Notes: a model not told the origin generated them from the sequence alone. DNA of 64,000 bases from Elephas maximus indicus (GCF_024166365.1 NC_064835.1:62786607-62850606); one strand, 5' to 3'. Positions 1-10,369 are shown, counted from the first letter of the stretch. Numbers and translations: made by a program.

Positions 1-3000
1 TGAGCTTCCCACCCCACTAACATTTCCCAGGAAGCAGGGGCTGGAGCGGGGCAGAACCTTCACAGGGGCTGGGTGTTGACGCTCCAGCTTCTCCTTTCCG
101 AGGCAGGTGAGGGTCTCCACCTAGGAGGCAGGATGGGGGGGCTTTGACAGCAGGGGTTTTCTATGCTCCCAGCTCTGAAGCTTCTTCCTCCTCGGGACCT
201 TGAACAAGGAGGGTGCCTCCAAGAAGGGCTGTGGTGCCCCAGAAGCCAGGGGTTTGAGGGATGTCCTGAGGAGATGCAGGGGATAGAGAATGGAGCTGAG
301 AGAGAGCCTAGGTGGCCCCGCACGGGAGGGGAGGGGAATGAGCATGGTGCTGGGGCCCCTTCAGAACTCTGGCGCTCATCACCTGGCTGGCTGTGGGCTG
401 CCTGGAGTGGGCCCACCTGCACAAAGCCTGTCAGCTAGGGGCTGTGTTCTGGAGCCTGATTCTCTTCTCAGGGGCAGGCCCTGGCAGAGCAGGAGAGCAG
501 GCTAAAACTGGCACCCTGGAGCACAGGCCCTGGCTCTTTCCAGTTTCCTGTCCAGATGGGGTGGGGAAGCAGGCTATGAAAGATAGAGAGCCAGAGGAGG
601 GACCAACGCCTAGGTCAGAGAGGAAGGCTGGAAACGCCTTTGGAGAGAGAGGAAAAAACAAAACAAAACACAACCTGAAATACTTTCCATATATGTGACC
701 CTCAGAAAAAAGAGCTCAGTAACTGCATCAGGTGCTTTGTTAGTTTGTGTTTCGTGCCTTTCAGGGGGTGGTCCTGATGCTTTTAGGGCTGTGCTGAGTG
801 GACAGTGGATGCCTGTGTGCTGTGGACACTGTGACATTCATTGGTCTGGTTTAGAAGAAGTATGACGCTGTGACCTCCCCAGGTGGCTCATGAAGAGCTG
901 AGGTCTTAAGACACAGGTCCCTGGGAGGTAATGGGACGTGACTTAGAAGGGGCAGCAAAGTCCAGAGGGACGATAGCACTCTAGGAGGCCGGAGTGAAGA
1001 AGGGTGGGGAGCCAAGCCAGCTGCAGACCTTGATGACCAGGGCAGGGCGCGGGTTTAGAGAGCAGGGCAAGCTCCATGCTGGCTGTCTGTGAGGCCCCCT
1101 GTTCATACATCCAGTCACCCAAATGTACTGAGCGTTTACTGTGTGTCACGCACTGAGCAGAGCTGAAAGACACTGTCCCTGTTGTATTCCCAAGGGATTC
1201 CCAGTCCAGCAGAGAGGTGGAAGTGAACCCGTGAAGGGAACCTCCCAGAGAGGCCAACGCTGACATGAGAAGCTGGCGGGAGGGGAGTGCCTAGGTTGCA
1301 CTCAGGCTTCTGTTCCAGTGGGAGGGGGTGATGCTGTCCCCCCACTGAGGTGACAGATAGGAGTGGGGGACTGGTGAGTACAGCTTCCTTGCTCTGTGTT
1401 TGTGGCATCTGCAGCTGGCTCTGCTGTATCCAAGCACCACTTCTAATTATACTTGCCATTTCTTACTTTATTCTCTTCAGAGTTGGCTTCATGTCTGTAC
1501 TTGGTATAATCCTTACATCAGCCCCCAATAAAACTATCCCTATTTCTCAGGTGAGAAGATGGGGTCCACAGAGCTGCAGGGCTCAGGGTCCCTCAGATGT
1601 ATGAGGGCAGTCATACCCAGAGTCTGGAACCCCTGGTTCCTTATTTAGGGTGTTTTTATGCCATACTGGTAATCCCCACCCCGTGCAACCCAGAGGTGGC
1701 TTTAGAGCCATTTTTATACTCCTATCCCTAATGCGAGGAGCCCTAGTGATTAAAGTGGTCAGCTGCTAACCAAGAAGGTCGGCAGTTCAAACCCACCAGC
1801 CACTCCACTGGAGAAAGATGTGGTAGCCTGCTTCCATAGAGATTTACAACCTTGGAAACCCTATAGGGTCACTGTGAGTCAATAGACTCAACAGCAGGGG
1901 GTTTGGTTTGGTTTTAGGTATCTCCTAGATGGGGGGAAAGGACAGACAGTTCCTTTTCCTATTCTCTGCCCCCAGGCTGGGCTCTCTGCCATGCCTGGCA
2001 ATTTGTGAGACTGAATCTACAGCTCTGTCCTGAGTTACAGAGCTGGCTCGTCTGGATCTGGGTGAGCCTTCCTTCAGTGGAGCTTGGGGCCTTGGGTTAA
2101 GCCATTTTGCTTCCTATCCTAAATGGTCCAATTCCTCTGTGAAGTAAGTATACATTTTAAGTGGTACTCTAGAGGCAGTCCAGTTGATTTGGGGGCATGA
2201 TACTTGGGTAACTCACAGGTACAAGGTGCTGGAGGATCCCAGAGGAGGGTCATTTTAGTCAGTCTGGGGGAATCTGGAAGGCTTCCAGGAGGAGGTGGCC
2301 CTGTGTGGACTTGGAAAATGAGTAGGAGCTAGCAGTGCTCCAGGCAGAGGAAGAGCTTTTGTAAGAGCCTGAAGACACCCCATTTTCCTGTGGCTGGGGG
2401 AGTAGGGCATGAGAGGGCATTGACACTTGTGTTTTCTTACCTTGATAGGGAGCCATTAAAGGAGAGGCCTGAGGTTATTATTCAGCAGCAGAATGGGGGC
2501 AAGACTGTCATGGAGGAGAGGATTTAGCTGCCGAGGCCAGAAGGAAGATTTAGCTAGCACTGGCTTGGAGAGGAGGGAACAATTTGAGAGATGGTAGGAA
2601 AGTAGCAGGGTTTGGCCGTTTGTTGGGGCCGAGGCCGAAAAGAGGAGTCAGGCTCCAGGTTTCTGACTTGAGCCTTGTAGACTAATGGTGCCACCCACAG
2701 CCATGGATGCACAGGAGGAAGGGCAGGTGTGGAGGAGAGTGTGATGCCCTTGAGGTGGCCCCAAGTGGAGAGAGCCAGTCCACAATTGTCTACATGGGTC
2801 TAGAGCTCAAGGATGAGGTCTGGGGTGAAGGTGGCGATCAAGGGGTGGGGGAGCGAAGGAGGTGGAGAGGGAATAACACAAGGGCAGACTAGTAGCTGAG
2901 AAGGGGCCATGAGAGTTTAGAAAACCAGAGTGATGTAAACGAAGGGAGAAAAGAGAGCGGCCTAAAGGAAGCAATGAGTGTCAGCTCCACAAGAGGGGTC

Positions 3001-3747
3001 AGTGAGGTGAGCTCTGGCAGGAGTCGGTGACCTCAGCAAGACCGCTTTTAGTGGCTGGTAGGGCTGATGTCCTCTTCTAAAGGGCTGAGAAGCCAACGAA
3101 AGGTAAATTAGAGACAGGATGTAGTCCACATACTCTAGGGAAGCTTGGGTGAGGAGGAAGTAGCAAAAAGTGTTCACTGAGGGTGGTAACTAGAGTGAAC
3201 ACAATGTCATGGGAGGCTTTCTCAGGCCTGCTTAAGTGCTGATGGGAAGCAACCAGTAGGGAGCGAGATAGGTGACCCACCTTCCCAGTTTGCTCTGGCC
3301 ATTCATGGTTTTAACAGAAAGTCCCATGACCTGGGAAACCCCACAGTTCTAGGGAAGGTTGGTCACCCCTAGAGGAAGGTTACAGTATACAAGAGGAGGG
3401 AGAAGAGATGGAGGGAGGAGGCATCCATGGCAAAGACTAGGTGTAGGTACAGAGACGTCTGTAAGATGGCCTCTGCCCTCTCTGTGAGGGGCAAGGTCAT
3501 CTGAGGGAGTGAACTGGGGAGGGGACAGATGGTGAGGATTGAGGACGGTAGTGAGGGAAAGGGAGAGGAGGGTTGCTGAGGAGCGCTGGACACAGCTGCC
3601 CTGGAGACCTTGACGGTGTCGGAGCAGCCACCACCAAGTGGAGTGGCTTTTGTGAGGAGACCTGGAGGCTTTGCAGAGAAGGTGGCTGTACGTTTTCCTT
3701 GTGCTGCCCATCCCTCTCCGTGACCCATCTCTTGTCTGTCTTCACAG
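1..3747 (+). other. RAB11FIP5: RAB11FIP5 intron (3' part)
   Basis: This stretch precedes a well-formed acceptor (pyrimidine-rich tract ending in CAG at 3745-3747). Apart from one AfroSINE (about 1737-1915) and a possible MIR/L2 scrap near 1130-1190, it is G-rich unique sequence in which I recognise no exon. Open frames here are short and lack recognisable domains. An unrecognised alternative exon cannot be excluded, because FIP genes have splice variants. Confidence 0.7.
1737..1915 (+). repeat. AfroSINE, sense
   Basis: The copy starts with the tRNA-like head GGAGCCC, carries the 'gctgctaacc' and 'ggcagttcaaacccacc' blocks, and ends in the 'gtgagtcaatagactcaaca' block and a GGTTTGGTTT tail. 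It is the longer subtype with an internal 'gatttacaacc' segment. No clear target-site duplication was found. Confidence 0.9.
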
Positions 3748-3937
3748 TCCCCACCCTGTGAAACCCCTCAGTGCTGCCCCTGTGGAGGGCAGCCCCGACA
3801 GGAAGTCTGCCCGCTCTAGTCTGAGCACAGCCCTGAGCAGTGGTCTGGAGAAGCTCAAAACAGTCACATCTGGCAGTGTTCAGCCTGTAGCTCCTGCCCC
3901 CCAGATTGGCCAGGCTGTGGAAACCAAGATACTGAAG
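3748..3937 (+). CDS. RAB11FIP5: RAB11FIP5 penultimate coding exon
   Basis: This 190-bp exon is bounded by a CAG acceptor and a GAAG/GTGAGG donor. Its first base completes a codon begun upstream, and the remaining 189 bases give 63 codons, so the downstream junction is phase 0 and joins directly to the next exon. The peptide is Ser/Pro-rich and low-complexity (about residues 1-30), followed by a SSGLEKLKTVTSGS stretch. This is the linker before the C-terminal Rab-binding domain in class I FIPs. Identification rests on the strongly FIP-like exon that follows and on SFXN5 as downstream neighbour. RAB11FIP5 is a Rab11 effector acting in recycling-endosome and apical trafficking. An uninterrupted frame runs on past both splice sites, but the text outside them is not FIP-like. 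Confidence 0.9.
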
Positions 3938-4202
3938 GTGAGGCCCAGTGGGGTTCTGAGGGGGCATCAGACCAGATCTTGTGGTCCTGTGGGGAGAGCC
4001 CTGGGCAGGGTGCTGGGAGGGTGGAGCAAGGAGGAGGCTTTAGGACATTCCAGAAGTCCTGAAGCCCATCAGCCATCTCTGGCAGTGGACACAGAGAACT
4101 CCAGGGCCCAGTGGTGGTGGAATGGTGGAACTGGGGCGGTGGCTGGCAGGCCTGCGGCTGCCCTAGAACTGCCCTTCTCACTCTCCCTCGGTCTGGCCTC
4201 AG

Positions 4203-4406
4203 GACTCAGGTGCGCTGGACCAGTCGGCCAAGTACTACCACCTGACACACGATGAGCTGATTGGCCTGCTCCTGCAGCGGGAGCGGGAGCTGAGTCAGCG
4301 GGATGAGCATGTGCAGGAGCTGGAGAGCTACATCGACCGGCTGCTGGTGCGCATCATGGAGACCTCACCCACACTGCTGCAGATCCCCACTGTTCCCCCC
4401 AAGTAA
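4203..4406 (+). CDS. RAB11FIP5: RAB11FIP5 last coding exon, Rab11-binding domain
   Basis: The exon begins after a GCCTCAG acceptor and encodes 67 residues before TAA (4404-4406). Residues 11-52 form the FIP Rab-binding domain. A charged, heptad-patterned helix (ELIGLLLQRERELSQRDEHV) leads into the hallmark ESYIDRLLVRIMET block, which in FIPs forms a parallel coiled-coil dimer that binds GTP-bound Rab11/Rab25. The protein ends a short Pro-rich tail later, at the usual position for this family. All class I FIPs (FIP1, FIP2, FIP5) share the block. FIP5 is chosen from the flanking sequence and from synteny with SFXN5. The frame is intact with no sign of decay. The N-terminal C2 domain and middle of the protein lie upstream of the window. 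Confidence 0.95.
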   Translation, partial: DSGALDQSAKYYHLTHDELIGLLLQRERELSQRDEHVQELESYIDRLLVRIMETSPTLLQIPTVPPK

Positions 4407-5045
4407 CCTTTCCTCCCCACCCCGGGAGGGCTGCTGTGGACCCCCAACAGGCTCAACCCTCCCTCCCTCCTGCTGAGCTCACTCTGACCTGGGGTGGGGT
4501 GCAGTGTGCTCATCACTCCTTGTTCCCCTCTCCCTCCTGCTCAACTGGAGCTGCTGGAAGGGGTGCCCTTTGGACTCCTTTGTGGAGCACCAGATTACAT
4601 GTACAGCTGTGTACCTCTGGGACCCCTGGGTCCTTCTCACCTGCCTATTTTCATACCCCTTAGCTTTGGGAGCCCCAGGGAGTTGAAACAAGATGGAGCA
4701 GCTGTGAGCTGATGTTTGACATGGTATCTGGGGTGAGACTATTGCTGACACATACTTTATACCCCCCAAGGATGCTCAGCCATTTCTTCCCACCACTAAG
4801 TCCTCTCCTCTTCATCTCCCTCCAGCCCCTGAGAGGGGCTCCCAGTATTACTGGGCTGGGGCAGGGACCAAGCTGCCCGTTGGTCCGTGACTTCTGGGCA
4901 ACCAGGCTGCCTGCTCTTCAGCCTCGCATCCATTCTAGCACCGACAAGGAGCCTGTGCAGTCATGTCTAGTCTCTGCCATGTCCTGAGTCTGTTTCTAGC
5001 TGTCTGAGGAGTGAGAGTAGCGTGGATAACTTGCCCTCTGCAGTT

Positions 5046-5076
5046 CCTCCCTCCCCTCCCCTCCCCTCCCCTCCTG
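5046..5076. repeat. (CCCTC)n simple repeat in 3' UTR
   Basis: A short run of CCCTC units lies within the RAB11FIP5 3' UTR. On the transcript it is a C-rich tract. No function can be read from the sequence. Confidence 0.85.
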
Positions 5077-5291
5077 ACCTTCCATCAGTGTCACAGGGGA
5101 ATGTCTAAGTCAGGGCAGGTGGGACGAGAGCCCCTTCTCACTGTTTGAGTTCTCACCCACTCCAAGGTGTGGGGCCCTCCGCAGGGCCATAGGCTGCTTA
5201 TGTTTTGGGGTTCGACCCCAATCTGTATTCTTGTTGCCCATCCAGATGCCAAAACTCTGTGCTGCTGCAGGGTTTGAACTTTTGGGAACCA

Positions 5292-5297
5292 ATTAAA
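5292..5297 (+). promoter_or_regulatory. RAB11FIP5: Candidate proximal poly(A) signal ATTAAA
   Basis: ATTAAA, the commonest variant hexamer, is followed within 20 bases by a T/G-rich stretch ('tgccttttgtggg'). If used it would give a 3' UTR of about 0.9 kb instead of 2 kb. Weaker than the distal AATAAA. Confidence 0.4.
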
Positions 5298-6378
5298 ATG
5301 TGCCTTTTGTGGGAGGGGTCAAGAGCCCCTCTCCCTATTTGGCGTCCCCTCCTGTCCCTCTTGAGCACACCAGGAATGAATCTGTCAGGGCTGAGGAATG
5401 GGAATGGAGGAAGGAGGCAGCACTCTGCTCCCTTCCCCACCCCCAAGAGTTCATTCCATTTAAGGGTCTGGCCAAGCTGCTGCTCTTCCCTTGACCTCCC
5501 TGCCTTCTTCCCCTCAACTTCTTCCCTGCCTTCAACTCCAACTGGAGAGTCCTGGGATAAAAGCTACATTCTGGAAGTGGGAGGTCCCACTCTGCCTTTG
5601 GGAGACACCTATTCTTAGGAAAAGCCTTTGTTACCCTCCCATCCAGCCACTGAGCTGCTGCCCCAACCGTCCCTCCTGCCCTTGGCCTTGCCTGGCTCGG
5701 CTGCAGTGCACTTTGAAATGAGGTGTCAGTCCTTTGGCCTACCCCCCGTTTGCTTGCAGAAAGCACAAGAGGCTTCCCCAGGGAATTGCAGGCTTCAGAC
5801 AGCCTGTTTTAGTAAGGGATGGGGGGAAGGAGGATGCTTTGGCCCAGTGAGGAAGTGAGCGTTCTCTGGGGTTGCCTTTTCTTTGGAGAGGGCCTGGGGG
5901 TCACTTGTAAAGCCTTAGGAGGAGATATGCTCTGTGGCGATGTCTCTCTTCTGCCAGAACGGAGCAGAGGAGCCCCACACAGGGGAGAAAGCCCTTAAGG
6001 ACCACTCATCAAAGCGGAGAAAAGTATCTACAGGTGCCCAGGACTTCAGTCGCTTTTTTGGTGGAACCACTGGGGATTGGAAAAGTGTCTCTACTGGGGT
6101 GAGGGGGTCACTCCCCTGCTAGCAATCCCCTGGACTCTACTCATCCCCAGCCCTGACTCCAATTTTCCAGATATTTTTGACTATGGGCCTCCAGCATGCC
6201 CAGAGCAGGGATGTCCTCAGAAAAAATTTTGAGTTGAAGCCCAAGGTTCTTGTTTAGCGTTTCTGCTCCTGGCCCCAAGTCGGAAGAGAGCGCACAGATC
6301 TGCTTTGCTGTTTGTCTTCCTAGTTGTAACTCCTGTTTATAAAGAGCTTGTAGTTCATGTTTTGAGCACTTTATGAAG

Positions 6379-6384
6379 AATAAA
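6379..6384 (+). terminator. RAB11FIP5: RAB11FIP5 distal poly(A) signal AATAAA
   Basis: Canonical AATAAA about 15-20 bases before a likely cleavage point, followed by a GT-rich element ('ggtggctctgtcgtgttcctg', from 6401). It is the only strong signal between the stop codon and the SFXN5 promoter, so it is taken as the gene end. Confidence 0.85.
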
Positions 6385-6400
6385 AAGTTCACATACTGCA

Positions 6401-7202
6401 GGTGGCTCTGTCGTGTTCCTGCTTTGGAATGGGCGAGTCAGAGAGCTTCCCGTGGGGTAAAAAAGGCAGCCTTAAATCAAGGTGGGGAGGTTCCTGACTG
6501 ACAACCACCCCTGCCCTGACATCAGAGGCAGCAGCACAGTGTTGCCTGGGGGACTGTAATCAGTTCTTTCTCACTCTCAGGACACCCACATTTATTAGCC
6601 ACCTTTTTATGGGTACATTTATTGGGTACTGTGGAAGAATATAGAGGGTAAAAGACTTGATTCCTGTTCTCAAACGATTTAGTCTAGTAAGGGAAGAGAA
6701 AAATCCAAGATGGAAATTGTTCTTCATGGTTAGCTAGAATCACCCTCCAGCTTTAGGAAAAGTCTGTTTCTGCAGTTCAGCCATTAGGAGACGAGGAACC
6801 GCCACTGTTGCAGAACATGTGGCGTCTAGAAAGACATGAGCAGCTTGAACCACCCTGCACCTCACCGTGAGATTAAGGTGGCCCAAAGTGGGGCTTGCTA
6901 GGGGCAAGACCAAATATTTCTACTGCCCTCTTTGGTGAAGTAGGGAGCTGTCCTCTCCTCAGTCTGACTCACTGACCAGATAATTCAGCTGGGAATTTTC
7001 TATTCGACTCTGCACAAGTGTGGATACATTCTTGGTGCTGGTACCTTGCTCTACAATCTTCAGAACTCATCCTTACCTAATGTCCTTGTATGAAGTGCTT
7101 GATGAACACTATTGAGCATCCCCCCTACCCCCAGTTCTCTTCCTGCCCAGAAATTAGGCTGGGGAGGGATCTGTCTTGGTTGGCCAAAGGAGGTGGAGAC
7201 TG
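6401..7202. other. Intergenic unique sequence
   Basis: Gap between the RAB11FIP5 poly(A) site and the palindromic element upstream of SFXN5. I recognise no gene or clear repeat in it. Confidence 0.6.
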
Positions 7203-7391
7203 CCGGGGACAGATTACCCAATAAGCAAGGTAAGCACGGGTTTTCTTGTGTTTACTAATCTGTAGCCCACGATTACACCTGTTTTTCACATCGTTGATGT
7301 GATGAAATGCATGTGAAATTGTTCACTGCAGATGAGTAAGTAAACACAATTAAGCCCGTGTGTACCTTGCTTACCGGTTAATCTGCCCCTG
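7203..7391. mobile_element. Palindromic MITE (hAT-like DNA transposon remnant)
   Basis: The two ends are inverted repeats of about 60 bp. The left arm reads CAGATTACCCAATAAGCAAG and the right arm, reverse-complemented, reads CAGATTAACCGGTAAGCAAG. The similarity continues through the 'cacggg...ttgtgtttact' block and inward to a central hairpin near 7290-7315. The right end reads CAGGGG outward, resembling hAT termini. A possible duplication ('agactg' on both sides) is imperfect, so family assignment is tentative. Confidence 0.75.
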
Positions 7392-7506
7392 CTAAGACTG
7401 CACCACTTAACTCTGTACTGTGAGCCTTCCTGTACCTGGCCCTGAATATTTAGCAGTGAATCGAAAAGTCACAGCCCCTGCCCTTCTAGATCTTACACAT
7501 TGAAAA

Positions 7507-7545
7507 ACCCGTTGCCGTCGAGTCATAGTGACCCTACCAGTAGGA
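7507..7545 (-). repeat. AfroSINE/RTE tail fragment
   Basis: A short antisense fragment with the tail block 'cccgttgccgtcgagtcat' and 'agtgaccctac'. Too short to say whether it comes from the SINE or the RTE 3' end, which share this sequence. Confidence 0.7.
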
Positions 7546-8202
7546 AAGATACATGCAAAATCATAAATGCAAGGGTTGCCAAAGAAGTACTGGTGACATA
7601 GGACTATGTGATACAGGATTTTATGGAAATAGGGCAGTGGATCTGGGGAAATGCAGTGTTTGGGCTGAAGCCAGAAACAGAGCAAGCGTCAAGGTAAGAT
7701 AAAAAGTCTTCTGGGCAAAGGGTACAGAATGTTCAAGGCCCGGGGGCGGCGAACACCCAGCATGCTCCAGGAACTGAGCGGCAGGGTGACTGGAGAGTAC
7801 AGGGGGCAGGGTGGTGACAGATGAAACTGCATGAAGCCGCCGCAGTGCAACTCCTTGCAGAAAGCTTTCCGAAATTAACCCTACTCCGCCTTGTCCGTCT
7901 GGCCCCCTGACGGGCCCTCTTGGATCGGACGGAGCCTTCTCCTGAGTTGCAGCTTCAGGAGCGACTTCTGGGGGCAGGTGAACAGCGAGGAATCTGTTCC
8001 ATGGCCCCTTGTTGAGACCTTAGAGTCGTACTACGTACAGCTCTCTCCCAGACTGCCAGCCTCAGCAAAACTGGCGGCGCAAACCGAGACCCGGACCGTG
8101 CAGGTGCAACTCTCGGCAGTTCGGGGCTGTCAAGCTCCGTGACAAGAAAAACTACATTCCCCACAACCCCCTGCGCCTCCGGCTCGCTGCGGTTGCTTAT
8201 GG

Positions 8203-8207
8203 CCAAT
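8203..8207 (+). promoter_or_regulatory. SFXN5: CCAAT box (NF-Y type)
   Basis: GGCCAATCGG lies 78 bases upstream of the ATG, a normal distance for an NF-Y site in a CpG-island promoter. Its context matches the NF-Y preference for CCAAT followed by C/G. Confidence 0.65.
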
Positions 8208-8244
8208 CGGAAGCGACAGCTGTGGCGGGGGCCGAGGAGGGACA

Positions 8245-8252
8245 TTTTAAAA
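8245..8252 (+). promoter_or_regulatory. SFXN5: TATA-like element TTTTAAAA
   Basis: An isolated A/T run in otherwise G+C-rich sequence, ending 28 bases before the ATG. If it positions initiation, transcription would start at or just before the start codon and leave a leader of only a few bases. It may be fortuitous, since CpG-island promoters often lack TATA. Confidence 0.4.
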
Positions 8253-8280
8253 GGGCCGGAGATTGCGGGCGTCATTGGCC

Positions 8281-8382
8281 ATGGCGGATACAGCGACTAC
8301 AGCATCGGCGGCGGCTGCTAGTGCCGCGAACGCCTCGACCGATGCACCTCCTTTCCAGCTGGGCAAGCCCCGTTTTCAGCAG
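8281..8382 (+). CDS. SFXN5: SFXN5 exon 1 coding part (residues 1-34)
   Basis: Sideroflexin 5 is a multi-pass carrier-like protein of the mitochondrial inner membrane. The family moves small metabolites: serine for SFXN1, and citrate or other tricarboxylates proposed for SFXN5. The exon encodes an Ala/Thr/Ser-rich N-terminus ([13 protein letters not shown]...), then [12 protein letters not shown], the conserved start of the sideroflexin domain. The ATG sits in gccATGG, a strong Kozak context. An in-frame TTG six codons upstream is not a credible mammalian start. The exon ends CAG/GTGAGG in phase 0 (102 bp, 34 codons). There is no cleavable presequence, as expected for this family. The N-terminal alanine run is the variable part. 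Confidence 0.97.
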
Positions 8383-8539
8383 GTGAGGACCAAGCTGTGG
8401 ACTGAGGGTCAGCGGGTGGCACAGGGCGGGCGAGCAAACTCCCTTCAAAGTCCCCTTTAGCCCTAGGGTCTGCGACCCGCGGCCACCAGACCCTGGAGCT
8501 ACCGTCTGGGGGGACCGTGGCCACAGCCGCCCGGTTCTT

Positions 8540-8656
8540 ATTGGTCAATGATGTGGGCGAGCACTCCCACCTTGGCTCTCTATTGGCGGTTGGCGCCGTC
8601 ACTCCCCGGCTGCCTGCCCCCTCCAGCCTGTACCGCCCGAGGCGCCTTGTGATTGG
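8540..8656 (-). promoter_or_regulatory. Three ATTGG (inverted CCAAT) boxes in intron 1
   Basis: ATTGG occurs at 8540-8544 (TTATTGGTCA), 8582-8586 (CTATTGGCGG) and 8652-8656 (TGATTGGCCG), all in the same orientation with spacings of 42 and 70 bases. The contexts are good NF-Y matches. Such clusters mark promoters or enhancers, so a second initiation region in the downstream half of the island is possible. Confidence 0.55.
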
Positions 8657-9699
8657 CCGCCGCCGGCCGGGCCGGGCTCCCGGGCGCCCGGGGCCGCACA
8701 GCTTCTGCAGGGCGGCTGTGGGCTGTGCGTCCGCGCTGCGGGCGTGAAGTTCGAGCCCGGCTCTGGATGAGAAGTTGGCGCGGCTGAGACACCTTGTAAC
8801 TTTTTCCCCTCCGTGGGGACTGACGTGCGTTCCGAGCCGCTGGTAGAGCCGCAGGGCAGCTCCCAGCTCCATGCGTGCCCGGTGTTCATGCTCACAGCCT
8901 TCGGCCGGGGTCGGGTCCGCGAAGGGCGATGGGTCGGGGCCTCGTGCCCGGGGGTGGCTGCGGCCGGCAGAGGGTTCGCTGACTCAGCGAGTCGGCCCCG
9001 TGCGTGGCACCCTGCCGGGGAAGGTGCTGGGGACGTGCGGGGAGCCGGGGGCGCGGAGGAAACGCTGTGTCATCGCCTGGGCTGCCGGCCGGCGCCTCTG
9101 GGGGTCCGCGGCCGGGAGTCCGCGCAGCGCCCCCCATCGCTGCGTCCTAGGGAGGGTCTCTGCACCTGCGGCCCTGGCGCCGCGCCGCGCTCGGCTCCCT
9201 CCAGACCCGCTCGGGCTCTTCAGGGCCCCCCAGGCCACGGATCCAAGGATGCACTCGGCAGCCCGGACGTGCCGCTCCGGCCCGGGAGCCAGGGAGCCGG
9301 CAGGAGTCGTTCCCCTTGGGCCCCTGCAGCCTCGAGCGTCGAGAAAATGGGCTTTTTTAGGAAAAGGGCAAGATAAGTGTTTGAATGAACCGGAGGCTTG
9401 CATGCCCGGGGGCGGGTGGCAGCGGAGGCAGACAGAACGAAGTTTGCTGGAAGAAAAGAAATTGTGCAGAGGTCGGTGAGATTGTGTGTGTGTGTATTTC
9501 CTGGAGAGGGTGCCGGTTCAATTAAAGTGGTGGCCCGAGTTTCGAACTTCGCTGATAATTAAAGAACGGTGCTCCTGAGCCTTCTGAGAAAATGCCCCCG
9601 CTGTTTTTAAATAGGACTTTAATTTCTTTTAAAAATAAACCATCTCAGCATATACTATCTGAGGCGAGACTGGCGTCTTCCCGCCAATGTAGGTTGCTA

Positions 9700-10078
9700 T
9701 GCCACCTAGGGCCCACACTGTTAGGGGTTCCCCTGCCTGGACTTGAGCAAACCTTCATTGGCTGCCCCTCCACCCTGCCCGCTACACATTCTCCTTATCC
9801 TCCTAGACTCAGTAAGGCCTGCCTCCTCCAGGAAACTTCCTTCTTTCCGAATCATGACTTAACCCCCCGGTTTTATCAGGTCGCCGTCCACCTCTTTGGT
9901 CACCCCAAGTGGGATCCTCATAGCCCAGGCTTTTCTTACAGTTTGTGGCGCTCGAATTGTTTGCTGGGTGGTTCCTGGGTCTCCTCAGCCACAGTGGACA
10001 CTTTTTGAGAGGAAGGTCTGGTCTTTCCCTGAGCACTGGGTTAGGCACATAGTATGTACTGAATAAAGATTTGTGGGT
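9700..10078 (-). repeat. L2 LINE relic, antisense
   Basis: Pyrimidine-rich text of the L2 3' region ('gcctgcctcctccaggaa') is followed by the typical end 'actgggttaggcacatagtatgtactgaata'. Highly diverged and without an intact frame. Confidence 0.6.
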
Positions 10079-10369
10079 TAGGGCTGCTCTTCCAGTGCCT
10101 GTTACCTGTGCATGACGTTTGGGACACTCAGTCACCCAACAGACATTTACAGAGTACCTCCTAGTAGCTTTCATTATTGAGTCCTTTGCCATTATCACCT
10201 CTTGAGCAAAAAGTGCACATCTGAGGCTATTCTGCTCCTGCAGTCCTTGCTGGTACCTATTTTTGGCAGGGCTCTTGAGGGGAGTATTTGCTTTTGAAGT
10301 TCCACTTCTTCAGCATAGTGACCTGCATAAAATGTAGTGCATATGATTTATCTGTGTTAAGGAACTTCT

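Larger units (their letters stand above)
4407..6400 (+). other. RAB11FIP5: RAB11FIP5 3' untranslated region
   Basis: About 2 kb of sequence free of recognisable interspersed repeats follows the stop codon. It includes a C-rich (CCCTC)n tract near 5046-5076. Absence of repeats, in contrast with the dense repeats elsewhere, fits an exonic UTR. The end is placed just after the AATAAA at 6379-6384. The exact cleavage site is inferred. Confidence 0.8.
7860..9440 (+). promoter_or_regulatory. SFXN5: SFXN5 CpG-island promoter
   Basis: G+C and CpG density rise sharply across this interval and it is free of interspersed repeats, surrounding SFXN5 exon 1 and the first kilobase of intron 1. It contains a CCAAT box (8203-8207), an ACTACATTCC motif (8151-8160) resembling part of a ZNF143-type site, an A/T-rich TATA-like run (8245-8252), an ATTGG just before the ATG (8274-8278) and three more ATTGG boxes downstream. 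Boundaries are by eye. No transcription start is proven. Confidence 0.85.

Noticed and set aside
3671..4255. A single 194-codon open frame across the RAB11FIP5 penultimate exon
   Set aside because: Only the part between the CAG acceptor and the GTGAGG donor is FIP-like. The ends read through intron by chance.
8263..8280. Upstream in-frame TTG start for SFXN5
   Set aside because: TTG is not a normal mammalian start, and the ATG at 8281 has a strong Kozak context and begins the conserved N-terminus.
8318..8872. 184-codon minus-strand frame across SFXN5 exon 1
   Set aside because: Same compositional artefact in the CpG island, antisense to a known exon.
8813..9479. Overlapping 187- and 202-codon frames on the + strand in the CpG island
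   Set aside because: Long frames are expected by chance in G+C-rich DNA where stops are rare. Two frames overlap, both Arg/Gly/Pro/Ala-rich, with no domain or splice support.
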